Below, in pieces: positions 12,000 through 24,781 of a stretch of 64,000 bases of DNA. Within the stretch, counting starts at the first letter, position 1. The number at the start of each line of letters is the position of its first letter. The translations under genes were made by a program, and so were the position numbers. The notes beneath the pieces are model-generated. The model was not told the DNA's origin. It searched no databases and saw only the letters and a program-made list of their open reading frames with translations. This DNA comes from Thysanoteuthis rhombus (lineage: Eukaryota; Mollusca; Cephalopoda; Oegopsida; Thysanoteuthidae): NCBI GenBank assembly GCA_963457665.1, contig OY735206.1:59071735-59135734 (forward strand). Direction: 5' to 3'.

Positions 12000-14700
12000 A
12001 ACTTGGATACCCCTGGTTATTATCTGGCAGACCCTCAGGCGTAGACAATTATTCCTTTTATCACTCTCCCAAGTTCCTACTAGTAAGTGATTTCTCAATT
12101 CTTCTAATCCCCTTTTCCTATGAGTCAAATTGTTGGCTGTTTCGCTCTTTCTCACCTCCCCTTCCTAATTTATTTTCTTTTTGTGGAATAAACTTTCCTT
12201 CTTCTTTTCTCTCCGTCTCTATATTTCTCCGTCTTTTGGTCTCTTCGATTTTTCTTCCCTTTAGTAGTTTTGTTGGAAAATCTATCCACTTTTTGGTATT
12301 GAAACATATGTATCTGGGAATGTTCATTCCTCTTAGGTTATAGACGAAAAAATTCCATTTTCTCAAACCTTACATTCCAGGATAAGGTGTAGAACCATCG
12401 ACGAACCAATGAACGACGTACCTAATCACATCAATAGGTCCGTAGCCCGATCATGGAGAATTCATTCATTCTACAGAACAGATATTTTCTAAAATAATAT
12501 CCTTCTTTGTCAATGCACTTGACTCTACTGTTTTCAATTAATGACGCCGGTGAAACACAATACATGGAAAATTACATATCAAAATTCAAACTTATTTGAC
12601 GACGTAAAAGGCCACCCTCTTCTTATAACAATGACTAAAAAAGTAAAAGTTACCTCCGTTGTCAAGCCTCAATTTGGTCAGAACTTGAGGAGAAAATAAG
12701 AAAACTGGGCAGTAAATTAGAAGGGTTCAAGTATGTGAGTTTTTCTTGATATTCCCTGATTAAATAGAGATCGTTCAATATGCTATCTAATGTGGTAACC
12801 GTGTCAGGCTTAATGGTCCCTCCCTATACCCCTATCACATATAACATAAATCAAATTCAGTTCCATCAACCCAAAGATTGAACTTTTGATTCTTTCAGTC
12901 AAATACCGAAGATGTCAAGGAAGAAACAGTACCTTGTCTAGAGGAAAAACTCATACAATATATTCTTATGACTCCCCAGTTCGAAAAAATTTAACAAGAG
13001 ATAGAATACTTCCATATAAGGTGCTGTTCAGCCGATTGTTGCATCTGTTTTGGTAGAGAAGTCATTATGCAGACCTCAACTTCAGTTGGGGTTGCCAAAG
13101 GAAATTATGTGAAGGACAGATATAAGAGCTGAAACAAAACTCCACAAGATAAAATAGCAGACACCTGATATGAAAATGTGCCAAAATTTTCCTCTGGGTG
13201 AAAAGACCGTGTGCAAATACAAGACAAGAATACGAAGTGAACATGGCATTTTAAGTAAAGATTGTCTGCAAGGAAAAACACATTTTTGGTTTTGGCATGG
13301 TGTTAAACTTTCCATGGAGCAGTATCAGATTTCTCAAATCGATTCCATTTGCTCCTGGTGTTGGACACAGGTGCTTAGTGAGCCAACGAAGAATCCAATT
13401 TGGTTAGTTCCTTTGCAACCTTTATAGAGATCATTTCATCTTATTATGTTCTATTGGTTGTCTTGTGAATGTCAAGGAAGCGCCAGAAGGTATCACATCT
13501 ATGAGAGATGCTCACTGCTTTAATTCTTGGTTCTTGGGAAATATTCAGTCGATGAAAAGAGAAGCACACAATGGAGAAAGTATCATTAGTTTGTTCTTTC
13601 TCCTCATTTTGGAAATTGGATTTTCATATCAAATATATGTATATACACTATGCCCACCAACCTGATAAGTTTTTTTCCTTCCATATCCTAGCAAGATAGC
13701 TTTTACCTGATCAAGCATTGACCTTAAAAGACTACTAAATTTATGTACGACACTCAATCGAATGAGGCCGTGAGGTGCAATGTCTGAAACGTTGTGTTCA
13801 AAAGGTAAACCAAGGTTAAAGATACTGTTCCAAAACACTTATACATAAGACCTTCTAAGTTCCCCTCTCGGATCTGGTGTTAGAATGTTAACAGCGGGTC
13901 TTTTAGCTACTAAAAATTATATGGTGGATGTTATTCAAAGCAAATGTGTCGTATACCAGTTCTTTACACATAGATATCTTACCTAAACCATCATATTGCT
14001 ATCACTGACTTGCTGCTCTCCTACAGTGCATTGCTTCTGCAAGATATTAACGCACGTGTGCTTTATTGACCTCCTTACTTAAGAAAAAGTATGACTCATC
14101 GCACCAAGCAACCTTTGTCCATTTTCACAAGGATCTCCACTGATTATTGCATATTCACTGGAACGCTTTCGGTGATGGTATTTAGTATTTCTAGCATGCA
14201 CGCATCAAGGATAGATGTACTGCGTGGTGTGATGGATTACTCTCTTCCCTTCGTATAAAACAACGTACTTTGTGCCACAGTAGACTTTCTTTTTGCTTGC
14301 ACTTTGAGTGAAAAATCTAAGCTGCTCAATTTCTAATCGGTGGTTGACAATTTCCCTCCCTCAGACCACTGAGCATCCTACAAGTCATGTTGTTTTGAAA
14401 ATGCTCCAACCTAAGCTTCTTTTCATATCAATTTGGCTTTTATCAAAGTTACTCAATTGTTTTTATTTCTAATGACTGCAGCATTTATATCTATCAGAGT
14501 ACGGCAATCCATTTTCATATTCTGTTATTATGTTTTTCATAAACCTTTTTTTAAAATCCTAATTTCATCATACATTTCAAGTTGTCCGTCAAATAGATGA
14601 TGAATTTGTTTTGTAGGGTCCGTACTATATTAAGTGTGGGTAATTACGATTGCCCAAACAAGTTGCATGTGTTTCGACTGACTAGTGTTGAAAAATAGTC
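12000..14700. other. AT-rich stretch without recognised genes
   Basis: Apart from the SINE-tail relic at 13.76 kb I see no gene or element. The short open frames on both strands near 13.1-13.4 kb overlap each other and match no family I know. Confidence 0.4.
13761..13800 (+). mobile_element. Relic of the same SINE tail motif
   Basis: GAGGCCGTGAGG, then CTGAAACGTTGTG, matches the tail motif of the SINE at 11.7 kb, here on the opposite strand and without a recognisable tRNA head. It is probably a decayed SINE tail. Confidence 0.4.
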
Positions 14701-14708
14701 TTCTGACA

Positions 14709-14726
14709 ATATATATAGATGAATGG

Positions 14727-14773
<47 letters not shown>

Positions 14774-14930
14774 TATATACATATATGTGTGTGTGTGTGT
14801 ATGTGTATGTGTGTGGGTGTAAAAATGCATATATACATACATGCATGCATATGCATGTACATGTTCATATAGATACTCGAGCTACATCATATTTATATAC
14901 ATACATGTATGTACGTATGTGTATAGAGAG
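14709..14930. repeat. (TA)n(TG)n and CATA-rich microsatellite
   Basis: TA tract (14,729-14,768), then TA/CATA, TG and CATG-rich interrupted tracts. Open frames over it on both strands are low-complexity. Confidence 0.95.
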
Positions 14931-15322
14931 AGGGGTTTAGTGAGATAGATCTTGATAAAGAAGAAGAAAGAGGACGAGAAAATTGGAGAGTGAAAGAGAC
15001 ATACACAGATTTTCATGGCATACATTATTCAAACACTAATTTTTTTCTACTTCAAATTCATAATCTTGGGGCAATATGATGAAATACTTCAGCAAATCTA
15101 AAATAAGCATTATATTTATTTGCACATTACACTTTGCTTAGACACATAAAACTATGATACATTTATTTGTAGGATAAATAATAGTGCAGCAAATCAACCA
15201 TATGGTCTCACAGATTGATGTATTGATTTAGATACTCACTGAGTGCTTCATAGCCAAGTTTAGTAATATTTTCTATCCCTTCCCATCTCTTTAGTGCTTT
15301 GTTAATTTATGAATATATCTAA

Positions 15323-15410
<88 letters not shown>

Positions 15411-15412
15411 AG
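15323..15412. repeat. (TA)n microsatellite
   Basis: About 90 bp of TA dinucleotide with a single phase slip near 15,388. Confidence 0.97.
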
Positions 15413-15551
15413 AATAATAAAAACATTATACGTGTATGTCCTTGTAATTCTTATCTTTCGTTTATCAATATCTATGCGGTTAAGGCTGAGGAAAGTGATT
15501 AAATATCTACAACGGACCTATTTTAGTTCGTATTTTTTACAAATTAAGAAG

Positions 15552-15715
<164 letters not shown>

Positions 15716-15796
15716 GAATCAAAATGGGGCTGGTGCAACCGATAGGTTAGCAGCTTCTAAGTGACGTTGCTCTTACCATTGAGCTAAACAGCCACC
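15716..15796 (-). tRNA. tRNA-derived relic (pseudo-tRNA or SINE head)
   Basis: On the minus strand the sequence opens GGCTGTTTAGCTCAATGG and continues TAAGAGC, giving a perfect GCTC/GAGC D-stem and a good A box. The 5' GGCTG can pair with CAGCC near the 3' end as an acceptor stem. The T-arm is shrunken and the B box is poor (CGGTTGCACC), so a functional tRNA is unlikely. A SINE head is the likelier explanation. Confidence 0.45.
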
Positions 15797-16282
15797 GAAA
15801 ATGCGTTGGCCAAAACAACTGCCTTCACACCAAACTCTCATTTCGGTTATTCTTGGTCTATCCTTTTCTTTCAACATGGAAGTCGTGTATTAAGACGTTA
15901 GATTATTTTAAATAAGGTTCCAAGTAATACAACACAAGTCACAAGCATTCCTTAGATCATTTACATCTATTCCTCAATGCATAACTGTTGCATTGAAAGG
16001 AACGGATAGATCAGGATGAAATGAGTTTTGTTCTAGTAATTATGAAAACAAAAGTCCCATTCTCATTTGAATAAAGTATTTTTGTATTTTCTCATCAGAT
16101 TCTATTGTTCCTTCAACTATCCATTCTAACAATCAGAGCTATTTTTTAGGGATAAACTTTCAGAATTATCTCCCCTCTTTCTCTAAAAATGATTATATGG
16201 TATGTGATTTTCTTCCTCAGTTTTTTCATCGTGACTTTATATATGCTGCAAAATCTAGATCCTTTTACAACGTATTTCATAT

Positions 16283-16284
<2 letters not shown>

Positions 16285-16358
<74 letters not shown>

Positions 16359-16376
16359 TGGATAGATAGATAGATA
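16285..16376. repeat. (TA)n(GA)n(GATA)n microsatellite
   Basis: TA tract to 16,334, GA to 16,359, then a few GATA units. Confidence 0.97.
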
Positions 16377-16379
16377 ATT

Positions 16380-18180
16380 TCATTTCTTTATGTTATTTTA
16401 CTCTTACTTATTTCGAAAGTTTGCGTAGACACATATTTTAGGTGCTTTTAATATATTTATAGTAAAACCATGTTTCTGCAAAGAAACCATTCAAAATTCT
16501 GTTTCTTTACTTTCATATTTGTTTTTTTCCTCTGAATTGTGTTTCTAAATGCAATTTTTACTTCTTATAGCCAAGAGAACAATTATGTTTCAGATATCAT
16601 AACAAAGCGTCTTTTATTCAATGCATTTGAATGGTTTCAGAGTTAGGAAATCAATCATATTTGAGGATAAATACTTTGTGCGTTCACATAATGATTGGAT
16701 TTCAAAACTTTTGTAAATATCCTGGTGGTCAATTGTATGTGTATTTACATCACGTTAATCATTCTCCGGAAAGATGCGTAACAAACAATTGGATGTCAGA
16801 AAGAGTCTGATAGTGAAATTATGAATGTATTGATATAACCAGCGAACTTGCAGGTTGTACTTAATAAATGATTTTTCATAATGGCTATTTTACCGAATCC
16901 ACCAAAGCAAAATATAAGCATTTGATATTATAGCATTGAAATTTCTTTTCGTGATATTTTACTTGTTCTTCCTTCATCCTAATTTCTGTGGGTTTTTTTC
17001 TTACAACTTGTCAATCTCCGTAGCTAGCATACAGCTCTGATCGCAAAAAAACTCTTGTGAGATTCGAACCCTCTATTTTTTGGTACCGACCTTTACGAAA
17101 TAGTCTACAGAAGCCAACGAAGTAAAGTCATCCGAAGTGGACATTTAGCTACATACAATACTACTCCAAACGTCAATGCCTCACAATATTTGTGTACATT
17201 CCTCCAGTCATATTAAATGGAATAGTATTCGAATTTCTTGAATGGAACGCTGTGAATTTTTATTAAGGTTTTGACTATTGTTTCTTTTGTTTTAAGTACT
17301 AGTAAGACTTTTATGATAATAAGTTGAAAACAATGTTAGAAATGTTGAAAACAATTTTGTTCTGTTTTTAGAATGTTCGAAGGGATTTGCTCGAAGAATA
17401 TCATTCGGCGAATTAGTAAGAAAGGAGTTTATTTTCTCATTCAATTTCGCGTAATTTTATTAGATTCAGCTATTTGTACAATGTCTAACTTCTTTTGTGA
17501 CATGAAAAATTATGTGTGGATTTCTGTATTTAGTTTCCATATTCTTCAGGGGGGTAGTATTTTATGAATTCCATTTTGGAGTTTTTAACATAGGCATGAA
17601 TTTTATCATTTTTTTTTCACTAAGATAGAACCTCTTAAAGGTACAAGAATCTTTGGGGTTTCTTCTTAATGCTAAACCATTAAAAGATTCTTTATTATTT
17701 ATCATATTACCCTGCAAAGTGAGGACTGACAAGTGTCAAGGACATAGCAATGATAAAACGCTGAATCAGAAAAATGGATATGATAATAACTTTATGACAA
17801 TTGATCAAGTTACTTCTGCTTGAATATGTTTTTAAACATCAGATCAAGATAACCTTTGAAAAGAGTGGGAGATATTATCAAATGCACGTATTGAAATGAT
17901 CATTTTAGTTAACGAACAAGACTGCCAAAAAATATCGATGTTATTTCGTTATCTTGTCTCCCCGTAACTCTAGTCTCTTTCTCCCCGAATGGTTTCAAAA
18001 GACACATGTTAGACTGCAATATAGTCGAAGTGGAGCACATCATGTCCTGATTGTTTTTAACTGCTGTTGATTTCATTTAAAACACAGACACATTCAAATA
18101 CACACACACAAACGCAGAAACATATGACGTGTTAGATATAGAATCGTACTTATACACTGAAAAGTTGATCCTTCATGATG
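16380..18180. other. AT-rich stretch, possible SINE B box only
   Basis: The only landmark is GATTCGAACCCT at 17,062-17,073, the reverse complement of a polymerase III B box. No paired A box was found, so a minus-strand SINE or tRNA relic is possible but unproven. Confidence 0.35.
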
Positions 18181-18189
18181 TCAGAATTC

Positions 18190-18650
18190 AAGGGGGGGAT
18201 AAGTTCTAAAATTTTGGGGTTCAGAATTGAAAGGGATACTTTTTTCACTCGTAGGTTTTGAAAATGAGAGTTTTTTTTCCCATTTTCCACGGTTTGAATT
18301 GAAAGGGGATCCTTTCCAGTTGTAGTTGTGAAAAACGAGGGAGTACTCTTTTTCAGTTTTGAAGTCCAAAATCAAAGAGTAACTGTTTCATTCCCTTATA
18401 GTTGTTAAAAATGAACTTTTTTCTAGGTTCCAATATTTAAAATCAAATGACAACTTTTATTTTTATTTTTAGGTGTTAAAATCAAAAGTGAATTCTTTTT
18501 TCTACATTTTGATAACTAAAAAAAGCTGGAATGTTTGGGGTATTTTTTCATATTTTAAGAGTTGAGGTTGATAGTAAACGATCCCGTTTGAGTGATCAAA
18601 ACTAAGTGTACGTTTCACTTTCCTAATGTCAAGAGTTTTGGGAAAATTTT
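18190..18650. repeat. Diverged minisatellite, about 72-bp period
   Basis: Similar blocks start near 18,227, 18,298, 18,371 and 18,443 and continue less clearly to about 18,590. Each has an AAAG-type word, a T-rich run and a TAGTTGTTAAAAATGA-like end. The period of about 72 bp is a multiple of three, which helps keep a 64-codon minus frame open. That frame is not a gene. Confidence 0.55.
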
Positions 18651-19611
18651 TTGTGTAGTTATAGGGTCCGAAGGCATGCTTTAGGCAAGTCAAGTTTTCA
18701 TCGAGAGGTTTAATTCACAATGTAAGTATCATACTAACCAGGACAATTTCTTGGTGACCTTCTGTAAATCTTTATTGTGGGTCTTTGTTTGATGTTCACA
18801 ACAATAAAAATGATCTAAGTATTCAATTTTTATCTTTTTTCCGGTCAGAGGTATGCTTCATCTATGATGATTGTTTTCTATTCTATTAACGATATTCATA
18901 TTTTCATAAGAGGTTTAGAGGAAAGTCAAGTGCTTTACTGAATTGGTAGAGAAATAGTGGGGTAAAGGAATTTACATACTTTAATAAGAGGTTAGAAACA
19001 GAGGGGAAGAAAACTTGTCTGAGGAGGTAAGATTTTTTTTTGGGGGGGGGTATGAAATAAACCCATATTTGTTTAAGAGATATAATTACAGGCAAGTGAT
19101 GATGGTTGGAAAGGATAAGGGAGAGGATGTGAAGTACTGGCGTAAGAGAAGCATGAGAAGTTTGATAATTTTAGTTTTCAAAAATAGGTTTTAGTAGTTT
19201 TATTTATTTCAATACTCAGATAATGAATTATCTGCTTATTGATTATATCGTCCGTGCTTCCATGGGATTTGCTGAGTGGTTGTCAGAGCAATAATCAAGA
19301 AAAAGAAACGGTCAAAAAAATCTGATATCAAGCTGGAATAGTTAACCAACAAATGGATGCCAAAAAATATTCAATAATTGATATGCATTAGAGTAGATTT
19401 CTGTTTCCAGAATGATTTTTTTTTATAAAGTGTTCCCTAGCAGTAAAGCAGGGCAATGTGAGTGAAAAACTCATTTTAAAAAAAATATATTTTTGGGGAA
19501 AATTGCAATGCCTTTGAAATTCGTGTTGAACGCCACGTAAAATTCCCCTGGTTTTCTATTTTCCTCTCGTTCTGTCATCTATTTATCAGCTGCTCTGTGA
19601 ACGTAATCATC

Positions 19612-19700
19612 AGGAAAAAAACAGTGGCAACAGCTTTTTGGCGTCCGTCGTTGTCCATAGACCTTCCCCTGAGATTTGCCAGACCTCTGCATCGCTGGCT
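19612..19700 (-). mobile_element. RTE-like LINE 3' fragment
   Basis: The minus strand matches the 3'-terminal coding stretch shared by the other RTE-like stumps here (GGAAGGTCTATG, then CAACGACGGACGCC, then AAAAGCTG). It is about 90 bp, tail first on the plus strand. The stump ends about 120 bp before a long (ATC)n(ATA)n microsatellite. Confidence 0.6.
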
Positions 19701-19818
19701 AAATTCTATGTCAGTGATTCTGAAATTGACTTAACTCAGACACACCCCCCCAACGTATCCCTATAAACATTTCTGTGGGTACCAAAGTTTGTTTTTATTT
19801 TTTAATTTTTTTTTATTT

Positions 19819-19950
<132 letters not shown>

Positions 19951-19999
19951 TCAATATCAAGTGTTTGGGGTCTCTGTCTTCGCTCACACCGATATAGTC

Positions 20000-21420
20000 C
20001 TGTAGAACTTTGAGCAAAATAGAATTTTAAAAATGTAAATCAACCGACTTGACATATTATCGGATAGAAAATTCCACCTGCTCTCCAACTGTATGCCTTA
20101 CTGATCTTGTCTCCTTTGGACATGAAAAGCTACTGAAAAACGTGAGACTCGGTACTTAGCATTTTACAAGGAACTTTCCAATATCTATATACTCCATAGT
20201 CTGCAATCGATGAGTTGTGGATTCATTTCTGAGAGGGGATATATACATATACACATCGTTAGAAAAAGAATTTTATCACATTTAGAACACTGCATCTTGT
20301 CAATTCGCCAAATATCTTGCTTCATGTTTTGGGCTGTAACTTTGGCGACTGGGACTTCCTACTGCAATAAGCTTCTTAATCATCAAATTCTCCCCGAAAA
20401 AAACTACCTTATCATAGAGTATGTCTTACCACATGTAGCGTTTAACCTGCGAAAAAATACAGCATTCAATTTCTTTTTTCGGATCATGCTTAGAACATTA
20501 ACTCTCTCCCTCCATGCGCACGCATGTCAAAAAGATAATCATGTAAACGATAGCGCTGTTGCACGTCAAAGACAAATACGACTTTCGACGGAGGACAGTT
20601 ATTACGCGTTTTTTCGAATGTTACCGACGTACCACTTTTTTCGTTTTCGTGACAAAAGGGTTAAGAATAAAGTTCAGCGTTTCATAGCTAGACATTATAG
20701 CAGCAGCTCACACGCTCTCCAACTATTTTCTACTCCCTGTTAATTACACCTCCCACCATCCCAACAACTCAGGCTGAATTAACATCACCATTTTTTTTTT
20801 ATATGGAAAAATAATGATGATGTCTTGTCCACTTTACGCTGTTTCGGTTTACGAAAGATTTTTATGGGCATGTTCTATATTTGGCAATGGAGAAAACCAA
20901 TACACTAAATGAACGTCAAAGAAATGAAATTATTCTGGTGCTTTAACATTTGTGAGTAACGTATTTGAATATATTTTTCTTCTTCCCTTTCATCGTATTC
21001 TTATGTACAACGTTGTCCATCTCCGAAGTTACATGTATTTCTTTCCATAGATAGAATTTGAAAATCTTTCCAGATAATCTTAATCGAAGCCAGGGGGGTT
21101 GTTAACAGACAAAAATCAAGTCAAAATAATCCGTTAACATCTGAAAGCAGATTCGGCGATTGAAGTTGGGATATTTTCAAGTGTATACACTTAACCACTG
21201 CTCTCCTAAAAGTATTTCTACCTCTATTTATAACAGGACAACTTCACACTCCTACGTTAATGGTTAGTAATAGATAATCAGTGAACCGACATAGTCACAG
21301 GCTTAGAGTAACATCAATAATAGCGAAGAACGTGCAAATGCATCAAACAGATGGTTTCCCTAAAGAATCCCTCGGATTGGAACATTTTCCTTTCGGCTTT
21401 AGCTTCTTCCGGCTAAAGTA
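20000..21420. other. Unassigned stretch with one 177-codon frame
   Basis: A plus frame at 20,210-20,743 is open for 177 codons. I recognise no domain in its product, and there is no poly(A) signal or splice support, so I do not call it a gene. Confidence 0.3.
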
Positions 21421-21469
21421 TACATTCAGATGAGTCAAAATATTATGACTCGATACTTTGTAAAATGTT

Positions 21470-21840
21470 GGCCATTAATGTACCCACAGAGCAACTCTAC
21501 CTTATTTGGCATGAGCCCCACAGGATTTCTATGTACACATTGGAGTTTCCTTCGTGTCCCTAAAACCATCCCGGTACAGTGCGATAGGGAGCATTTTCCT
21601 GTTTCAAGACTTCGCTGCCATTGTATGAGACAAGAGGGTGTACTTAGTCTCCAATGATGTTGAAATGGATGTTACAAGACAAAATACATTCCAAATGAAT
21701 GATAAAACAAAGTATTTTGCAGTAGAACGATGCACAAACCATCACACCAATTTCAACCGGTTGCTACTTCCCCACTGTGAATCCTGGTGTCTTAGCTTCC
21801 CATGGATGTTGAGATACAAGTACGTTGTCGTCCACCTTAT
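21470..21840 (-). pseudogene. Tc1/mariner-superfamily transposase relic
   Basis: On the minus strand one frame reads GSEVLKQENAPYRTVPGWF, which fits the QDNAP block carrying the second catalytic aspartate of Tc1/mariner DDE transposases (here E replaces D). Further on, another frame reads PVGLMPNKVELLCGYI, which fits the family's PDLNPIENLWGYL block with two extra residues and the aspartate lost. Upstream, VMVCASF fits the VMVWG block. The three blocks are in the right order and spacing but in different frames and with stops, so the gene is dead. No terminal inverted repeats were identified. The family assignment is by eye. Confidence 0.5.
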
Positions 21841-23084
21841 TAAGGAGAAGGCAAGTATTATAGAACAAAGCAACTCCCCTCTATTGATACAAAGTCCACT
21901 TCTGACACTTGTGTGCCCATTGAAGACGCTTCCAGTGATAGACATCGGTACTGACAGGCCTGTGTCTACACTGCTCTATGTGCAACAAGGATCAGTGTAA
22001 AATGAAAGAAACAATAGGACCAAGATCTACAAGGGAATGAAGGGTTCAGATTTAAGTGAAAAGCAAAAACGTTGAAAGGAGAACTCTCTTCACAAAACTG
22101 AGAGAATCAATGCATTTAAGTCCTTACTACTTATCCATAATTAGACTAACGATATCTAGTTCCTTTTTCTAATCCCCACCTCCTCGCCATTCAGCTGCTA
22201 TGGAGATGTATATCGTTATAGCTCAGGTCAGTAATTAATTGTAACGATCACAATATCTCTCGTCTCCAGATTCATTGCTTCTTTTTAAATTCAACGAGAG
22301 GGTTACTTTGGGGCTGTTCGCTGATTGGCCAGCTGAACCCAAACAATAATGATTTGTCGTCGATTGGTGAATTCTACTAATAGACTTTCAAGTGAAAACG
22401 AGCATTCTGCATGCTGTACCACGTAGGAAATATTCTAATCTTCATCAAAGTCACACGAATCTTTTTTGCCTATAACTGCGACATTAAAACATCAAAATAA
22501 GGTACTCGAGACTGGCTGACCTGCTTATATACGCCTGACCTAGACATGCAGAGTTGTTACAAGGCTGTAGCTGTCATTCAAGCTGCATGTCACATTTGTA
22601 ATGTTTTGACTCATCGGTGTTAGAAAATTTGTATCACTGCATTTGAGCTCCTGGTAAAGAACGGGATAACACTTATAACACACAAAAAAAATCAAGATAT
22701 CAATTTGAAGTTTGCTTGTAGCCAATTACGATGTTTATTCGCATCATTCGTAAAAATGATGCAAGGAATGCCTCAAAGGCAACAGTTCTGAGGTAGAAGG
22801 TGAAAGCAAAACTGAAACAACATAGTGTTATGTGATCTGACATTGATACATCCGCAAGTTACGGCGTCAAATCTAAACTCGTACAAAGCAGGTGTACTGC
22901 TGCATTCATTTTATGTATATTTGTGCTCGATGTATCCCCTGATGAAAAGTCCGTTATTTTCAATGGATGTCACTGGAACGAAGAGACAACTGAAAAACAA
23001 ATTTTTGGTTTCTTTTAAAGAATAAATGCATGTTTACTTGTTTTCTGTCCCCAATATATTAACTAAACGAAGAAAGCAAAAAAG

Positions 23085-23768
23085 TCGGCCTGCAAATGAA
23101 ACGAAAATCATGTGCAATAATCACATTGAGAATAAGAACATATCTATCAAGATCGAAGATGCAAAACTGAGGAAGGTAGACCACTACATCTACCTCACAC
23201 AATAAATATCCATGAGATTCACAAAAGAAGAAGAAATTAAGCAAAGAATCACTCTGGGATGACGAAGCTTTGACAAAGCAAGCTCAAATTTCCAAAATCC
23301 TAAAAAGAAGAATATACAACCAATGCATTTTCCCGATTGTTACTTATGGGGCTGAAACATGGAACCTAACCAAAAGATAGTCCCACTAACTAAGAAGCAT
23401 GCAGCGTGCGCATGAGAGAATCATGCTCAACTTTATTTGGAGAGAACACAAGTCATCATAGTATATCAGGAAGGAAAAGGGAGTCAGAGACATCATAGAA
23501 TCTTTTTTTTTTTTAACTTAAATGGCAATGAGCAGGCCATGTTGCCAGAATGGCAGACAACCGAAGGACATCACAACTCACAACATGGGTCCCCAGAGAT
23601 CACATGCGAAACCGACGCTGACATAATACAATGTGGAGGGATGAACTAGACAAATTCAGAAAATATTGACTGCGAAGCCCATGATTTAGAATCGTGGCAG
23701 ATCCTGGGGAAGGTCTATGTCCAACAACGGACGTTAAGAGACTGATGATGATAATGATGATGATTATC
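23085..23768 (+). mobile_element. RTE-like LINE 3' fragment, longest of its kind
   Basis: The plus strand carries, in changing frames, the conserved C-terminal end of an RTE-type non-LTR retrotransposon polyprotein. It starts with a post-RT segment (KVDHYIYLTQ), continues with a block ending TYGAETWNLTK (23,335-23,380), then MQRAHERIMLNF, and ends with a tryptophan-rich tail at 23,620-23,700. It finishes in (GAT)n at 23,745-23,766, a tail type known for RTE-clade elements. Several frameshifts and stops make it non-functional. The clade name is inferred from these motifs and the tail. Confidence 0.75.
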
Positions 23769-23960
23769 TAAACTGGAATAATACATATATGCTTGTAAAA
23801 CAAAGCATTTTTGCCATGATATCGATTCATTAATTCTAAGAAGGGATACTCAGTAGTTAGTATGCCGAAAATTGATGGAAAGAACATAAACAATTGTTAA
23901 ATCAAGAGGCATCGAACTTCTGACCTTATAATTTATAATTCCATGCACAGGTTCCAAGAA

Positions 23961-24141
23961 ATATGGAGATGAACTAGACAAATTCAGAAAATACTGGCTT
24001 TGCGACGCCCCTGGTAGAGAATTGGCAAATCCTGAGGAAAGTCTATGTCCAACAACGGACGTTAAAAGACTGATGATAATGATGATGATGATGGTGGTGG
24101 TGGTGGCGGTGATGATAATGATGATGATGATGATGATGATG
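23961..24141 (+). mobile_element. RTE-like LINE 3' fragment, second copy
   Basis: It repeats the last 130 bp of the element at 23.1-23.77 kb almost word for word (GATGAACTAGACAAATTCAG, then the TCTATGTCCAACAACGG word) and ends in an expanded (GAT)n/(GGT)n tail. Only about 190 bp separate it from the first copy, so it is either a second insertion or a local duplication of the tail. Confidence 0.7.
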
Positions 24142-24391
24142 TCTCCAATATGCTCGGGTGTTATATTTTCACAGGGAAGAACAATTAGTTAATGTTTGTG
24201 GCCTAAACATGCACCTTGGTTTTTCAAACAGTGGTCAAATTTAGATAGAGTAGTATTTTTTACAGCAGCCCTTGTTCGGTGCTAAACCTCCTCAAAGGCA
24301 GACAGGGAACTGACTACTACCCCTCAATCAGTCTATCAGTCCATTCAATGCACTATCAATATTCGATGATCAGTGTTACGCCACCTCACTT

Positions 24392-24781
24392 CTACGAAAA
24401 ACGTACATCAGTGCAGATTCCTCGTGTATTCGAAATAACGTAAGTCAAAGAAGCAGTTGATTTATAAAGGAAATGGTTTCCAGCGTCGCAAGACCTCATA
24501 AATAACGTTTTATGTCTGCCTGTCTTGATGTTGAGATTCATCGTCAGCTGCGGCCGGTATGGAAAGCTTGAAATACTGGCTTGGCTGCTTAGCCTCGCGC
24601 ATTCTTCCATTGAATAGTTTTTGTAGGCACTCAAATCACCAGTAAACATGCCTGGAAAACTTTCAGAACTGAAGTTACACTTTTCTACAATCATTTCAGC
24701 ACACTTAATTGTAGCAAAAGTCTCACGGAATGTTTTGGGTCCTGGATAGCTAAAATAATTTCTCATATAAATCGATAGCAA
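24392..24781 (-). CDS. Unrecognised 129-codon open frame
   Basis: This minus-strand frame has mixed, protein-like composition (six cysteines, no low complexity), unlike most frames in the window. A splice-acceptor-like TTATTTTAG lies inside its 5' end near 24,753, which would give an exon starting with LSRT- or YPGPK-type codons depending on frame. No convincing donor is visible at the 3' side. I do not recognise any domain. It could be an exon, a repeat-encoded fragment or chance. Confidence 0.2.
   Translation of the reverse strand: MLSIYMRNYFSYPGPKTFRETFATIKCAEMIVEKCNFSSESFPGMFTGDLSAYKNYSMEECARLSSQASISSFPYRPQLTMNLNIKTGRHKTLFMRSCDAGNHFLYKSTASLTYVISNTRGICTDVRFS

Noticed and set aside
15716..15796. 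Functional tRNA gene
   Set aside because: The T-arm and B box are degraded although the D-stem and acceptor are good; kept only as a tRNA-derived relic.
20210..20743. 177-codon plus-strand frame as a possible gene
   Set aside because: No recognisable domain, no splice or poly(A) context, and uneven composition; a frame of this length can occur by chance in 64 kb.
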